NCBI GenBank assembly: GCA_032622095.1
Contig: CP136063.1
Coordinates: forward strand, 12,813,814 to 12,877,813
From: Siphonodentalium dalli
Taxonomy: Eukaryota > Mollusca > Scaphopoda > Gadilida > Siphonodentaliidae
DNA length: 64,000 bases
Reading direction: 5' to 3'
The position numbers and the translations under genes were made by a program. The notes under the pieces are model-generated. The model was not told the DNA's origin. It did not search any database and worked only from the letters and a program-made list of their open reading frames with translations. Shown in pieces: positions 36,820 to 49,266 of this stretch; positions within the stretch are counted from its first letter, which is position 1; every line of letters starts with the position of its first letter.

Positions 36820-37285
36820 ATTTGTGTTGTGCATTATTTTGGCATGATGTGCTGTTTCAAAACAAGTTTGTCTTTGATAACTAGTCAGTACAGAAATATT
36901 TGTAAGTCCCGTACTCCTCGGATTTCCGGTATTTTAATTTTGTTTTTTTTCGGAGTTGCGAACTTATTTACAATGAATGTTTCCTGATTGTTGGGAAATG
37001 GCCCCATGTTACAGTGATTATCCCTCTATCTGGCAGAACCCCCCGAGGTACATCGATGTCACTGGGTTTATCATCCCATGAGCTTCTACCAAATGATATG
37101 CGCGGAATCGATGCTGAATAGAAATCGAGCAAGGCCTTCCAATCATAAAGTTCATAGTTACAAAGATTCATTACTCCCCCTTTTTCCGCTCTGTCTCAGA
37201 ATCTAAGATTGTTTCTAATTATCCTGTGACGAACACATTAAATGTCAGAAATTCCATTTGGAGGGATGTACATGTATGAGGGCTT
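36820..37285. other. Spacer; one unassigned minus frame
   Basis: A minus frame at 37,171-36,968 reads like protein (contains RISFGRSSWDDKPSD) but matches nothing I know and may be a relic. No gene is called. Confidence 0.3.
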
Positions 37286-37288
37286 ATT

Positions 37289-39174
<1,886 letters not shown>

Positions 39175-39490
39175 GGCGTGGCTACTTTCTTCTTTCTTTT
39201 TCTCTCTCTCTCCCTCTCGCTCACTTACTATACTTACACTCGCCCCCTTCCTATACGCGCAACCACTCTTGCAACATAACAACTGGCGTGACTTCTTTCT
39301 TCTCTCTCTTGCACTCATCCTATACACACTACTGACGTGACACTTTCATCTCTCTCTCGTTCCCTCTCTCTCTCTCACTCGCCGCTTCCTATACGCTCAC
39401 CACTCTTACAACATTACTACTGGCAAGCCTTCTTTTTTCTATCTCTCTCTATATACACTCATATCTCTCGCGCGCTCGCTCTCTTCCACA
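39175..39490. repeat. Pyrimidine-rich (CT) low-complexity tract
   Basis: Runs of tctctctct interspersed with a degenerate phrase actggcgtgacttctttctt, repeated three to four times. The minus frames here are low-complexity artefacts. Confidence 0.7.
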
Positions 39491-40170
39491 CTATCGTGTG
39501 GTAGAGCACAGGGTGGGTCTTTAGTGAACCATGTCGCTATATCACAAACATTTATGGGCTCTGAGTCTAAACATCTGGCAGGGTCTATGAAAACACTAAG
39601 CCTGCCTTAAAAGTCTTCATCATGCATTTAATCGAATACTCAAGCAATACCGAACAGAACACATCCAACAAGCATCACAACATGGATGACATCACAACAC
39701 ATCTATATAGACAGCTTGACAGCAACATCACATCGAGCATCAAACATCAGTCGAGAGATGTCCAACGAGAAAAGGACCCTGGTGAACAAATACATAGATT
39801 GTAGTTGCTACCAAAATATATATCCAGAATGGATATAAATAAATATGTGAAATGTGATTCTGTCAAAATACAACTTCCCTATTGTCGATATAAACAACTA
39901 TTTGACACAATCCCAACTGTGACGAACAGTTAGAAATAAACCTACATGCTAGTATAAAAGGGAGATTATAAACGCAGCGTGCGATTTCCACATCCCTAAA
40001 CTATTGGGCAAATATATATTGCAAATGTGACGTAATTCTAAACTTCCAAAACGAAGATAATAGTATTATTAAAAACATTATAATAACGGGTAAAACCATA
40101 TAACAGAATATAACATACCACACTGGACAATCATAGGTCAGATGTCATAACGTAGTATTCATCTTATACT
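39491..40170. other. Spacer without gene
   Basis: No supported feature; flanks the large element on its left. Confidence 0.4.
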
Positions 40171-40175
40171 TTATA

Positions 40176-40229
40176 CAGGTCTGGCACTTTTGCCAATTGC
40201 TGTATGTACGCCAATCGGCGTATATACCT
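40176..40229 (+). repeat. Left 54 bp terminal inverted repeat
   Basis: Identical to the reverse complement of 49,213-49,266. The inner half contains the palindrome ACGCCAATCGGCGT. Confidence 0.9.
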
Positions 40230-41025
40230 GTATGGACCTATATTTTTGTTATGCGTAAAAATTGGAGCGTGGAAACCGTTGTGTAGAATTGCGCCAGGTG
40301 CTCAAAGATTACCCAACAGTCAAGATGGTGAGTTGAATTAGAGAAACACACTATATAAAAGCGGTCCCAGCGTACATCTGGTACCTTTTTTTGCCATGCA
40401 AATATTTCACATGCATAATAAAAAGTTTAGTAATAAATGTATCGATATAACACAAAACTACACAATTGCTTCTCGCATGTAGATGGAAATGTTCATTTGT
40501 AAACTTGGTCATAATTCTCAACAGCAGCCATTTGTAAAAATACATACCGCATTGAATAAATGCACGCGCACAGAATGCACCCTTGATAAGAAAGATTATG
40601 ATGTATGGAAACCTGAAATGACAAAAAAATTAACTCTCGTTAGCAAAACAAGAAATGCAGCTAAAAACTGCGCACGGAATTTGGATTTTACTTTATAAAT
40701 CATTGACCACTGGGGGGATCAAGGGGTGTGGATGGGGACTGCTACTTCAGAAATTGCTCGCAATAAGACGCACCGTCAAAAACGCTACAGTGCCCAGTCA
40801 TTAAGCTACAGTCCACTTCACGTGAAGTTATTTTGATGACATAGATATATAAAGAGTTCACAGAGAAGTTGAGATCAGTATTGAAGGTAATAATACAATT
40901 ATATCAAAACTATTTACGCAAGCAGTGTGTTGAACATGAAAAATAAAGTTTATATGAACATATTGTCTTTGCTTACAACACAGTCACTGGACATAAACAG
41001 CTTATCTGGAGAATGAATTGACTAA

Positions 41026-41717
41026 ACACAAGCCCTAGTGGTGGATTTTGGTTTAGATAGGGACGTGGAGGGTGCTGCTATTCCAAAGACAAGCCCCAGT
41101 GGTGGAGTCTGGATTAGCTAGGGACGCGGAGGGTGGTGCTATTCCAAAGACAAGCCCCAGTGGTGGAGTCTGGATTAGCTAGGGACGCGTAGGGTGGTGC
41201 TATTCCAAAGACAAGCCCCAGTGGTGGAGTCTAGATTAGCTAGGGACGCGGAGGGTGGTGCTATTCCAAAGACAAGCCCCAGTGGCGGAGTCTGGATTAG
41301 CTAGGGACGCGGAGGGTGGTGCTATTCCAAAGACAAGCCCCGGTGGTGGAGTCTGGATTAGCTAGGGACGCGGAGGGTGGTGCTATTCCAAAGACAAGCC
41401 CCAGTGGTGGAGTCTGGATTAGCTAGGGACGCGGAGGGTGGTGCTATTCCAAAGACAAGCCCCAGTGGTGGAGTCTGGATTAGCTAGGGACGCGGAGGGT
41501 GGTGCTATTCCAAAGACAAGCCCCAGTGGTGGAGTCTGGATTAGCTAGGGACGCGGAGGGTGGTGCTATTCCAAAGACAAGCCCCGGTGGTGGAGTCTGG
41601 ATTAGCTAGGGACGCGGAGGGTGGTGCTATTCCAAAGACAAGCCCCGGTGGTGGAGTCTGGATTAGCTAGGAACGCGGAGGGGTGGTGCTATTCAAAAAG
41701 ACAAGCGATGTGTTTTG
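41026..41717 (+). repeat. 61 bp subterminal tandem array (left)
   Basis: Eleven abutting units starting gacaagccccagtggtgg. The first (acaagccctag) and last (aagcgatgtg) are divergent in the same way as in the copy at 7.4-7.9 kb. No spacers. Confidence 0.9.
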
Positions 41718-41793
41718 TTTACTTTCCAATGACAAATAACTTCTTAAAAAATGGTAACAACTCTAGGCAAAAGTAACATTCATTTAATTACAG

Positions 41794-44186
41794 GGCAGAC
41801 GAGGGAAACAAGCATACAACCCAGGCCGAAATTTTCCAAACCAGCCGTGTACTGCCAATGTACATCACACAGGCCCCATACCAAATGAGTATGTTGAGGA
41901 CAGCAAGGCACGAGCCAAGTCGCACCATTCAAGACGGACAACACTTTTTCAAGGGGTGAGATGTTAAACCGTTATCGTTACATTATCATTGATGCTACGT
42001 ATATTGGTGCTGATTGTCGTGTAGTGCTATAATAAAAACGTTTTCGGTTGTAATATACATACCGCATGCCAGTATTGCAGCCATGTCCTGTGATGCCGTC
42101 TGCCTCAATATGTTAATAGAATCCACCAATTCGGTGTGGAACTCCACCATAACCGCTTTTCTGTCGAGACGGATCCCGCTCAACCACCTGGCGTTAAAGG
42201 ACTCAGACTCTTGTTGGTAACCAGCGGCACCTAAGGACTGGATAGCAGATGTTATCTCTCGACTCAGGTCGACTTTCTTCAGTGACAGTAGTCTTTCTTT
42301 TTCGTTTTGCTCGAAAACTGTGATAGGAAGCAATCGTGATGTGTATGATATGGAGTTCGTTTTGATACAGGTATCGATGTAATGTATAATATTTTGCTGT
42401 GAGGAACGGTGGAAATCGAGTAGTGATGGATTAAGTTCTTTCCCTGATAAAGTGGTATGCAATGAAGATTTCTGAGGATTGTCCAGGTAATGAGAATTTC
42501 GAAGAGTCTGTCGCCATCGGAAAATTTCCCTTCCCAAGTCTGTCCTACGAATTCGTGTCGTCTTTCGTTGCGGTGGGTTGACCATCACTGGTTGAGTTGG
42601 ATCGTCGTCTTCCGAGTCTTGGGAATCATCGGTATCATCATCACTCAGATCATACTGAGTGTCAGTATGAATGCCACCGACAACGGTGTGGTGCAGCTGA
42701 AATAAAAGAAATTTATCTATATTTTCAGTGTTACGATATCGCCATCAAAACAGGCGCACAGGTGTTCATAATAGTTTCGTCAGAGTCCGGATACACTGTC
42801 CATGCAGGGACAGATCATTTTCTGGATTTGTTTAAGGTAAGAACAAAATGTCACACCAACTTGCATCCATACTCTATGGAACGCAACAAAATCAACATTC
42901 ATTACTGATATTTACACTCAATCGAGTCAACTGGCAGATTAAAAGAGTTTTAAGCGTCTATTTCCAACGTTATTATCGTGGCTCGGAGCAAGTTGCGTCT
43001 ACAATAAAATGGATGCAAGTTGGGGTCAGCGCGCGACGTCATGTGACGTAATTTCGACCAACCAACATCCTGCTTTCATGTTCCACAACGCGAATGCATG
43101 TTTGAGTGTAAATATAATTCTATGGTGCCGTTTTATATTTTCCAGGAAGTTATCCCAGAATACAGCAGCGTGAACTCAATTCCAGTTGGCGTCCCACTGG
43201 AAACAGGCAATTTGGAGACTACTGACAGCACGGCGACGACATCCCAGACGACCAACATGACGACAACCGACGCGACTACTGACAGCACGGCGACGACATC
43301 CCAGACGACCAACATGACGACAACCGACGCGACTACTGACAGCACGGCAACGACATCCCAGACGACCAACATGACGACAACCGACGCGACTACTGACAGC
43401 ACGGCGACGACATCCCAGACGACCAACATGACGACAACCGACGCAACTACTGACAGCACGGCGACGACATCCCAGACGACCAACATGACGACAACCGACG
43501 CGACTACTGACAGCACGGCGACGACATCCCAGACGACCAACATGACGACAACCGACGCGACTACTGACAGCACGGCGACGACATCCCAGACGACCAACAT
43601 GACGACAACCGACGCGACTATAGACAGCACGACAACGACAACCGACAGCACGACGACAACCCACACGACCGATGACATACTGACTATGGCGACTGTGACA
43701 GTAACGACGAGCGAGACTTTGGACGAGATGGTATCGACTGCGACGATGACTGGACGTACAGGCACGACGGAAACAACTGATGACATTGTGACGGCCAACA
43801 CTAGTGGTATCATCCTAAGTCCGTCGGCCAACTTGAGGAGAGTGGCTGACAGTAAGATTCAGGCTCCTACGGGCCTGATTGGCATTTCCTCCTGTAGGAT
43901 GTGCAACCTGAACTATGCATCAGAGGAAGATCTCGAACTAAATAGCTGGTGGGTAGGTTGCGATGAGGCAACGTGTGACTATTGGGCTCACGCGGTGTGC
44001 GTCGGTATAAGCTGCGACGAGGAGGTGTACGATGGCAATTTCAAGTGTGCGGAACATTCTGAGCCCACTTCGAGTAAGCGGAAGTGCCCCAGCTCAGGAA
44101 GAGGTCGTGGTCGTGGTCGAGGGCGCGGTTCCGGTAGTAAAAAACCGCGTGGGTGTGGGCGTGGTTCAAAACGCGGAGTATGTTGA
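41794..44186 (+). CDS. Spliced gene: MADS/SRF-like segment + Thr-rich repeats + PHD finger
   Basis: Three exons read in phase. Exon 41,794-41,955 follows tttaattacag and ends before gtgaga. Exon 42,729-42,836 (36 codons) follows atattttcag and ends before gtaaga. Exon 43,146-44,186 follows tattttccag. The second exon reads CYDIAIKTGAQVFIIVSSES…, close to the AYELSTLTGTQVLLLVASET part of the SRF MADS box. The end of the first exon (SRRTTLFQ) resembles the RRYTTFSK stretch before it, but the basic KRKTGIMKK helix start is absent. The last exon has seven 19-residue repeats (TTDSTATTSQTTNMTTTDA), a PHD-type finger (CRMC…WVGCDEATCDYWAHAVC…FKCAEH) and an RG-repeat basic tail. A nuclear chromatin or DNA-binding role is inferred. 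The first coding exon with the ATG was not found. Confidence 0.65.
42063..42696 (-). CDS. Acidic-N-terminus protein nested antisense in the first intron of the MADS/PHD gene
   Basis: A minus-strand exon begins at 42,696 after a good acceptor (cttttatttcag) and stays open to 41,995. A donor at 42,062 (GCG before GTATGT) suggests the exon ends at 42,063. The product opens with an acidic run (DLSDDDTDDSQDSEDDD), then a basic patch (QRKTTRIRR), then about 170 mixed, probably helical residues (LGREIFRWRQTL, FNARWLSGIRLDRKAVM, VEFHTELVDSINILRQ). I do not recognise the family. It lies wholly inside the plus-strand intron 41,956-42,728. The neighbouring exons on either side are unknown, so the real start and stop may lie elsewhere in the element. 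Confidence 0.5.
43219..43620 (+). repeat. 57 bp coding minisatellite (seven units)
   Basis: Seven near-identical 57 bp units inside the PHD gene encode a 19-residue Thr/Ser-rich repeat. The length is a multiple of three, so unit gain or loss keeps the frame. The long hydrophobic and Arg/Cys minus frames here are shadows. Confidence 0.9.
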
Positions 44187-45263
44187 ATATGATTACATGT
44201 ATTGTTAATGTTATCCTATTTCCAATAATAATAATTATGTTTTCACGACATAATATGTAGTTACACTCTGACTCAATTGTATTATTTGCCATTCCATGTA
44301 ATCAGGTGAGATAAACGATGAAGTCAGAAGTGTCAGAAATCGGTGCATGTTATATGGTTGGTCCAATTAAAAAAACGGTTAGTAAATTTGACATGTTAGT
44401 ATGTTGGTCAGAAGTTTGGAGATACTGAAATGACATGAGGTGTACTCATACACATAGGAGGAACTCTGGCTAAATAACAACAAGAAACAAGGTCCATGTT
44501 TGGCAAATATTATACTCTCACCCACCATGGAGGTTTAATGATAACTCCATAAAACTTAATAAAGGAGGTATAATAATAACTCCTGATATACCCCTCCCCA
44601 ATACCAGAGGACGTATAAAATAACCTCATTATGCACTGGAGGTTTAATGATAACTCCAAATAACCGATACAAAAGGGTCCTAATTGCGTCAAAATGACTT
44701 GAATGCGCCATTATGATTAATCGGCCACTAATGTAAACCATGTCTTCTCGAACAACAGCCTCTTGGGATATCGGTTGGGATGATGCTGCTGAAACAGCAT
44801 CATCACAACCGATACCCTAAGATGTTTTGGGCTGAGAAGGCTTGGTCTGCCACTAATGGTGATATAACTGAATGCAAAGATAATTAATGTTGTGCTGCAA
44901 CGTTTATTTTTCGGTTTTGTCAGCTGTTTATGATTCCACTCCCGGAATAGTTGTCGATATAACTTTTTTACACACAATATCGTCCCCAGTGATGTGGCGA
45001 AGTTCTGACACTATGTATATCATTTATGATTATAATTTTCGTTATCTTCTCCCAATTCAATCGCGCACTTGTATTCGGTGCTGTCAACATTATGTGCCAA
45101 TGGATATTTAACAGGATTAAGACACATCGTAAATTAAGTTTTTGTTCTGTGAACGTCATCAACCTGGAATTTGTCTGGTTGCGTCGTGTGTTAGTCAAAA
45201 TTACCCAAAGTGACCGATATTACACTGCATGATAGATGATTATGTATGTTAATGTGATCTCAA
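44187..45263. other. Intergenic space between the convergent genes
   Basis: Separates the stop of the PHD gene from the stop of the DUF6589-like gene. It contains the phrase ggaggt-taat-ataactcc three times (44,530-44,660) and the hairpin at 44,761-44,822. No gene. Confidence 0.6.
44761..44822. repeat. 28 bp-arm hairpin between convergent genes
   Basis: Left arm tcttgggatatcggttgg… (44,761-44,788) pairs at 25 of 28 positions with 44,795-44,822 around the six-base loop ctgaaa. Weaker pairing extends about 25-30 bp further out. It could be a transcription or RNA-processing signal, a small-RNA hairpin or a relic palindrome. Confidence 0.7.
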
Positions 45264-47402
45264 TTATTGCGGTAACCGATGATTGGTGCATGATGATTTG
45301 TGTTGTGCGTGCAGATCCGTGAATTTAGGCTCTGTTACTATATTTACCGACTGAAGGAGGTCGACCGATCTAGTGGCTCTCAACCAACGCCTTTCATTCG
45401 GCAGTCCGGGCGGGAGACACATCTTGACTCTGCGATTTTTACTCTCCAAGATGAAGTCACCTCCTTCGTGTTGAGACGCGTTGCCCGACATGGTCATTGT
45501 TGTATGTCTCTTCAGGAAATCGGCGACTTTGGGTGGTGCTTGGAGATTTAGTAGCCGATCTCTCATTATGATTTCCTGGTAGTGTGGCATATTGAGGGAA
45601 TAAACCAGCGGGGCAAATTTTGCGTGTGCAGAGTCCATGGCATGGTGGTTATTGCGGCGGACTGCTGCTCTATATAGATGTAGTGCGAAGGTGTATACAA
45701 AAACAGCATCCGCCATAAAGATATAGTTTCTACTCTTCACAGTCTGCAGCCATTTGAAGTATCCCTCCAGTGTTGGACGCACGTCTCTCTGTTTGCATTG
45801 GCGGCAGTATGGCAACAAGAGCTCGTCCGTCGTACCCTCTAACAGAATCTGAACCATTTGCCAGCCTTTATGATGATCGTATACGGCTTGACAACATGCG
45901 AGGGCTTTAGGTGATGTGAACCCGAGCATCTTCGCCATATCCACAAGCACGACATCCCACAGCAACCTGAACAAACCTTTAACCATGTTCATTTCCATGT
46001 GCCCGACGCCCGGCAGTGGTAGTAGATTGCCGAACGTCCTGTGCTGCAATGCAGATGTGCTGTCGGCTGTCGTCTTGTGCTCTGCTTTCATGTGGATGAT
46101 GAAGTTGTTTATGCCACGAATTTCTGATGTACATCTCGGGCACGTGAAGGTACTCTCTATAAGTTTACATACCAACAGATATGGACAGCCATCGCAGCCA
46201 ACAATAGTCCAATTCCGTTCTTGCAAACTTATGTCCTGCAGATGTTTGAGAACTTTGTTGGTCGACTGAAACGAACACGGGTTCGTCATCATTGGGTCGC
46301 TGAGCTGTGCAGATGGTGGGGTGGTTGGATGTATCGAAGGCACGAAGGCGTATGGATCGATGGCGGATGAGGGTGAGGGGAAATGAGGTTTCCCCTTAGC
46401 GTCGAAAGTCACCTGTTTGCTAGCCGAAGGAAGCTGCCTGGCTTCAGTTAGAACCTGCGCAGTGTCAGCGTCCACGTCGTCTATCAGCACATCGTGTTCT
46501 ACCCGTAAGCTGTTGAACACCTTGGAAAGCCGTTCCGTAATATAGATGTTGCGGTAATTCCGGAATACTTCCGGATGTCCATTGTAGAGGGATAGAGGTG
46601 TTGCGTTGGTGGAGTTCAACCATCCCACAGGTGACAAAGTTGGCTGCATCTGCAAATCCATTGCTGGGTCTGGAATCAGGTGTAATATGTTGGTGGTTAC
46701 ACTGAGCTGCGGCTTTGCATCAGCAACCATCCGCCAACGTCTGCAAATGACTTGGTTGTTGTCGAAAAAAGTTACTATATCACTACTTTCTGGACATCCT
46801 AATGCAATCTCCGATCGGGCGTTGAACCAATTCAAGACGGTGGTATAGCCTGGTGACGGATGTACAGCTGAGTTCAGATTACAGACTGTCTTACTAGATG
46901 TTATGAAGTAGCTGATTAACGCGATGGTATACGATAAGCGTCCTACGTGGTGTAAATTTCTGCAATGATATATCTCTTCAATGGCCATCATTAGCGACTT
47001 TAGTTTTTTCTCGTTCACACAATTGTCCACGTTAATACCCGACGCACCTTCGAGGAATTTTACCAATACTTTGTTGGAATTTGATATCCATGACTTTGGT
47101 GACTGGCCTTTCCATGTCTCAAGGTCCATTGTACAACAGCTTCTGCTAACAGATTCTTGGAAAATCTCTCTGCTTATGGCATTGCCTATGGCTGTTGAAA
47201 TGTGTGCAAGCTCATCATTGGTATACATATCTCGGTTGATAGCATTGACAATACTGTCGACATCGGGGTATTGCTCAGTATCTGTTATCGGTCCGGGAAT
47301 TTCATTAGTGGAGGGTATCACCGGTATTAATATGTCCGTAGCATACTGGCTACATGCTGTGCAGATATTCCCTCTCTTAGCAGTTGTCTTAGTTAGAAGG
47401 TA
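45264..47402 (-). CDS. DUF6589-like protein, probable transposition-associated protein
   Basis: One uninterrupted minus frame of about 710 codons; a 685-residue part starts at a GTG (47,321), so the true start is upstream. A likely first exon has ATG at 47,536-47,534 just after ttttttacag and begins MPKRKQKLECSC. Numbering from 47,321, motifs are: TFFDNNQVICRRW (184-196), GCDGCPYLLVC (375-385), a C2H2-like knuckle CPRC…HMKAEH (394-415), LPLPGVGHMEMNM (434-446), DHHKGWQMVQILLEGTTDE (482-500), AKFAPLVYSLNMPHYQEI (567-584) and GEGGDFILE then LPPGLPNERRW (619-646). I recall this motif series as the DUF6589-type family, multicopy in cnidarians and molluscs and suspected of transposon origin. Its place between perfect TIRs makes it the best transposase candidate here; catalytic residues are not established. 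Confidence 0.7.
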   Translation of the reverse strand, partial: YLLTKTTAKRGNICTACSQYATDILIPVIPSTNEIPGPITDTEQYPDVDSIVNAINRDMYTNDELAHISTAIGNAISREIFQESVSRSCCTMDLETWKGQSPKSWISNSNKVLVKFLEGASGINVDNCVNEKKLKSLMMAIEEIYHCRNLHHVGRLSYTIALISYFITSSKTVCNLNSAVHPSPGYTTVLNWFNARSEIALGCPESSDIVTFFDNNQVICRRWRMVADAKPQLSVTTNILHLIPDPAMDLQMQPTLSPVGWLNSTNATPLSLYNGHPEVFRNYRNIYITERLSKVFNSLRVEHDVLIDDVDADTAQVLTEARQLPSASKQVTFDAKGKPHFPSPSSAIDPYAFVPSIHPTTPPSAQLSDPMMTNPCSFQSTNKVLKHLQDISLQERNWTIVGCDGCPYLLVCKLIESTFTCPRCTSEIRGINNFIIHMKAEHKTTADSTSALQHRTFGNLLPLPGVGHMEMNMVKGLFRLLWDVVLVDMAKMLGFTSPKALACCQAVYDHHKGWQMVQILLEGTTDELLLPYCRQCKQRDVRPTLEGYFKWLQTVKSRNYIFMADAVFVYTFALHLYRAAVRRNNHHAMDSAHAKFAPLVYSLNMPHYQEIIMRDRLLNLQAPPKVADFLKRHTTMTMSGNASQHEGGDFILESKNRRVKMCLPPGLPNERRWLRATRSVDLLQSVNIVTEPKFTDLHAQHKSSCTNHRLPQ

Positions 47403-47759
47403 TTAGTTTGCAAGGTAGTTATTATTGATTGACGGATTCGCTTTGCAGCTATCGTTTCCACCTTATACTCTTTGCCTGCTGCTATTTGGGTGTGTTGCAG
47501 ACAGCTGCACTCCAGCTTCTGCTTTCTTTTCGGCATTGTGTTCTGTAAAAAAATATTGTTTTTGAGCTTTGTGTCACCTGCGCAACGCTACGGTCATATC
47601 TTACAACCGGGTATATGTACGTCATGGTTCCTTTGTTGCTACATGATTTTGGAACAAGTGTTGCTTGCATTGATCAATGCCGCTCTCAAACTATATCAGG
47701 GTATTGGTAATTCAAATACCTAATCAAGGGAATATGCGTGCCCACTTAACTAGGCGAAG

Positions 47760-48745
47760 TTGTGCAAGGTAATCGGCGTATATATACTCCGACTGGGGGT
47801 TGTCGAAATTGAATTTGATACGTGTACATATCAATTGTATACACGGCGAACGATGTATATACGCCGATTGACGTATTTACTTCGACTGAGAGAGTTGTCG
47901 CACTTGAATTTGAGACGTGTAGATATCAATTGTATATACAGCGATCGAGGTATATACGCCGATTGATTATATGCTCCGACTGAGAGAGTTGTCGCACTTG
48001 AATTTGAGACGTGTAGATATCAATTGTATATACGGCGATCGAGGTATATACGCCGATTGATTATATGCTCCGACTGAGAGAGTTGTCGCACTTGAATTTG
48101 AGACGTGTAGATATCAATTGTATATACGGCGATCGAGGTATATACGCCGATTGATTATATGCTCCGACTGAGAGAGTTGTCGCACTTGAATTTGAGACGT
48201 GTAGATATCAATTGTATATACGGCGATCGAGGTATATACGCCGATTGATTATATGCTCCGACTGAGAGAGTTGTCGCACTTGAATTTGAGACGTGTAGAT
48301 ATCAATTGTATATACGGCGATCGAGGTATATACGGCGATTGACTATATGATTAGACTGGGAGAGTTGTCCGACTTGAATTTGCTACTTGTGGAGTCTATC
48401 AATTGCATATATATACGGCGATCGAGGTATATACGGCGATTGACTATATGATTAGACTGGGAGAGTTGTCCGACTTGAATTTGCTACTTGTAGAGTCTAT
48501 CAATTGCATATATAGGGGCCTATACGGCGATCGAGGTATATACGGCGATTGACTATATGATTAGACTGGGAGAGTTGTCCGACTTGAATTTGCTACTTGT
48601 AGAGTCTATCAATTGCATATATATACGGCGATCGAGGTATATACGGTGATTGACTATATGATTAGACTGGGAGAGTTGTCCGACTTGAATTTGCGACTTG
48701 CAGATATCAATTGTATACGGCGATCGAGGTATATACGCCGATTGG
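47760..48745. repeat. 94-106 bp subterminal tandem array (right)
   Basis: About ten units. Four to five proximal ones have a 94 bp period (cgatcgaggtatatacgcc…); four to five distal ones are about 100-106 bp (…tatacggcgattgactat). Every unit contains ggtatatacgccgattg or a one-base variant. That phrase is also the inner part of the terminal inverted repeat, suggesting iterated binding sites. Confidence 0.9.
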
Positions 48746-49212
48746 GGAATGTATCGGGCTTGAAATTGAGAAATTGACCTATGTTTTTGTCGAATCGGCT
48801 TTCCGTACGTTGAGAAAACCTACTGTGTAAGCAATTTACTTAATAAAACATTTTCCTACCTGTTTTGGCCAATCAACGACGAGTCTCTTATTCACTGCTG
48901 GTTACAGCTATGGCCGCTTCTTGCTGAGCTGCTGTCAAGATGCTCTTTGGAATCTGTCAATTTGGTAATAATAACGTTTTATCACACATTCGGGTCAGCG
49001 TGCATATGAAAACACCTTGTCAACGAACAGTCGATTCACTTCGCCGCATGAAAGTTCCCTTTTTCCCTACGTATTTTGCGTCTAGTTGTGATTATGAACC
49101 TGCACACTAAGCCTCGAACTAGACGACGTGTTGCGGAAATTCATGGTTATTGCAAATTTCCCATAAAACTGAGCTGATATGTGATGCGTCTATCAATTTT
49201 ATATGTCGATAG
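48746..49212. other. Spacer between the right array and the right TIR
   Basis: No gene. Ends with gtcgatagaggtatat, which leads into the terminal repeat. Confidence 0.5.
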
Positions 49213-49266
49213 AGGTATATACGCCGATTGGCGTACATACAGCAATTGGCAAAAGTGCCAGACCTG
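49213..49266 (-). repeat. Right 54 bp terminal inverted repeat
   Basis: Reverse complement of 40,176-40,229 with no mismatch. Followed by TTATA at 49,267-49,271. Confidence 0.9.

Larger units (their letters stand above)
40176..49266. mobile_element. 9,091 bp TIR element carrying three genes (DUF6589-like, MADS/PHD-like and a nested acidic protein)
   Basis: Both ends carry the same 54 bp in inverted orientation (CAGGTCTGGCACTTTTGC… and its complement), without a mismatch. TTATA lies immediately outside each end (40,171-40,175 and 49,267-49,271), as expected for a 5 bp target duplication. Just inside are tandem arrays: 61 bp units on the left, 94-106 bp units on the right. Between the arrays are three genes with intact frames: two convergent, and a third nested antisense in an intron. 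A truncated second copy of the left end is at 6,510-7,947, which shows the end is mobile or duplicated. The intact frames and perfect ends point to a young insertion. I cannot place it in a named superfamily. Confidence 0.85.

Noticed and set aside
41026-41717. Possible CRISPR-like array
   Set aside because: Units of 61 bp abut directly with no unique spacers, and the genome is eukaryotic; it is a minisatellite.
43176-43664. Cys/Arg-rich minus frame resembling a disulfide-rich peptide repeat
   Set aside because: Second shadow frame of the same 57 bp minisatellite.
43133-43831. Long minus-strand frame resembling a multi-pass membrane protein
   Set aside because: It is the antisense shadow of the 57 bp coding repeat, and the plus frame has exon signals and a PHD finger.
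47482-47670. 62-codon minus frame as part of the DUF6589-like protein
   Set aside because: It is not in phase with the motif-bearing frame. The ATG at 47,536 after ttttttacag in another frame is a better candidate for the first exon.
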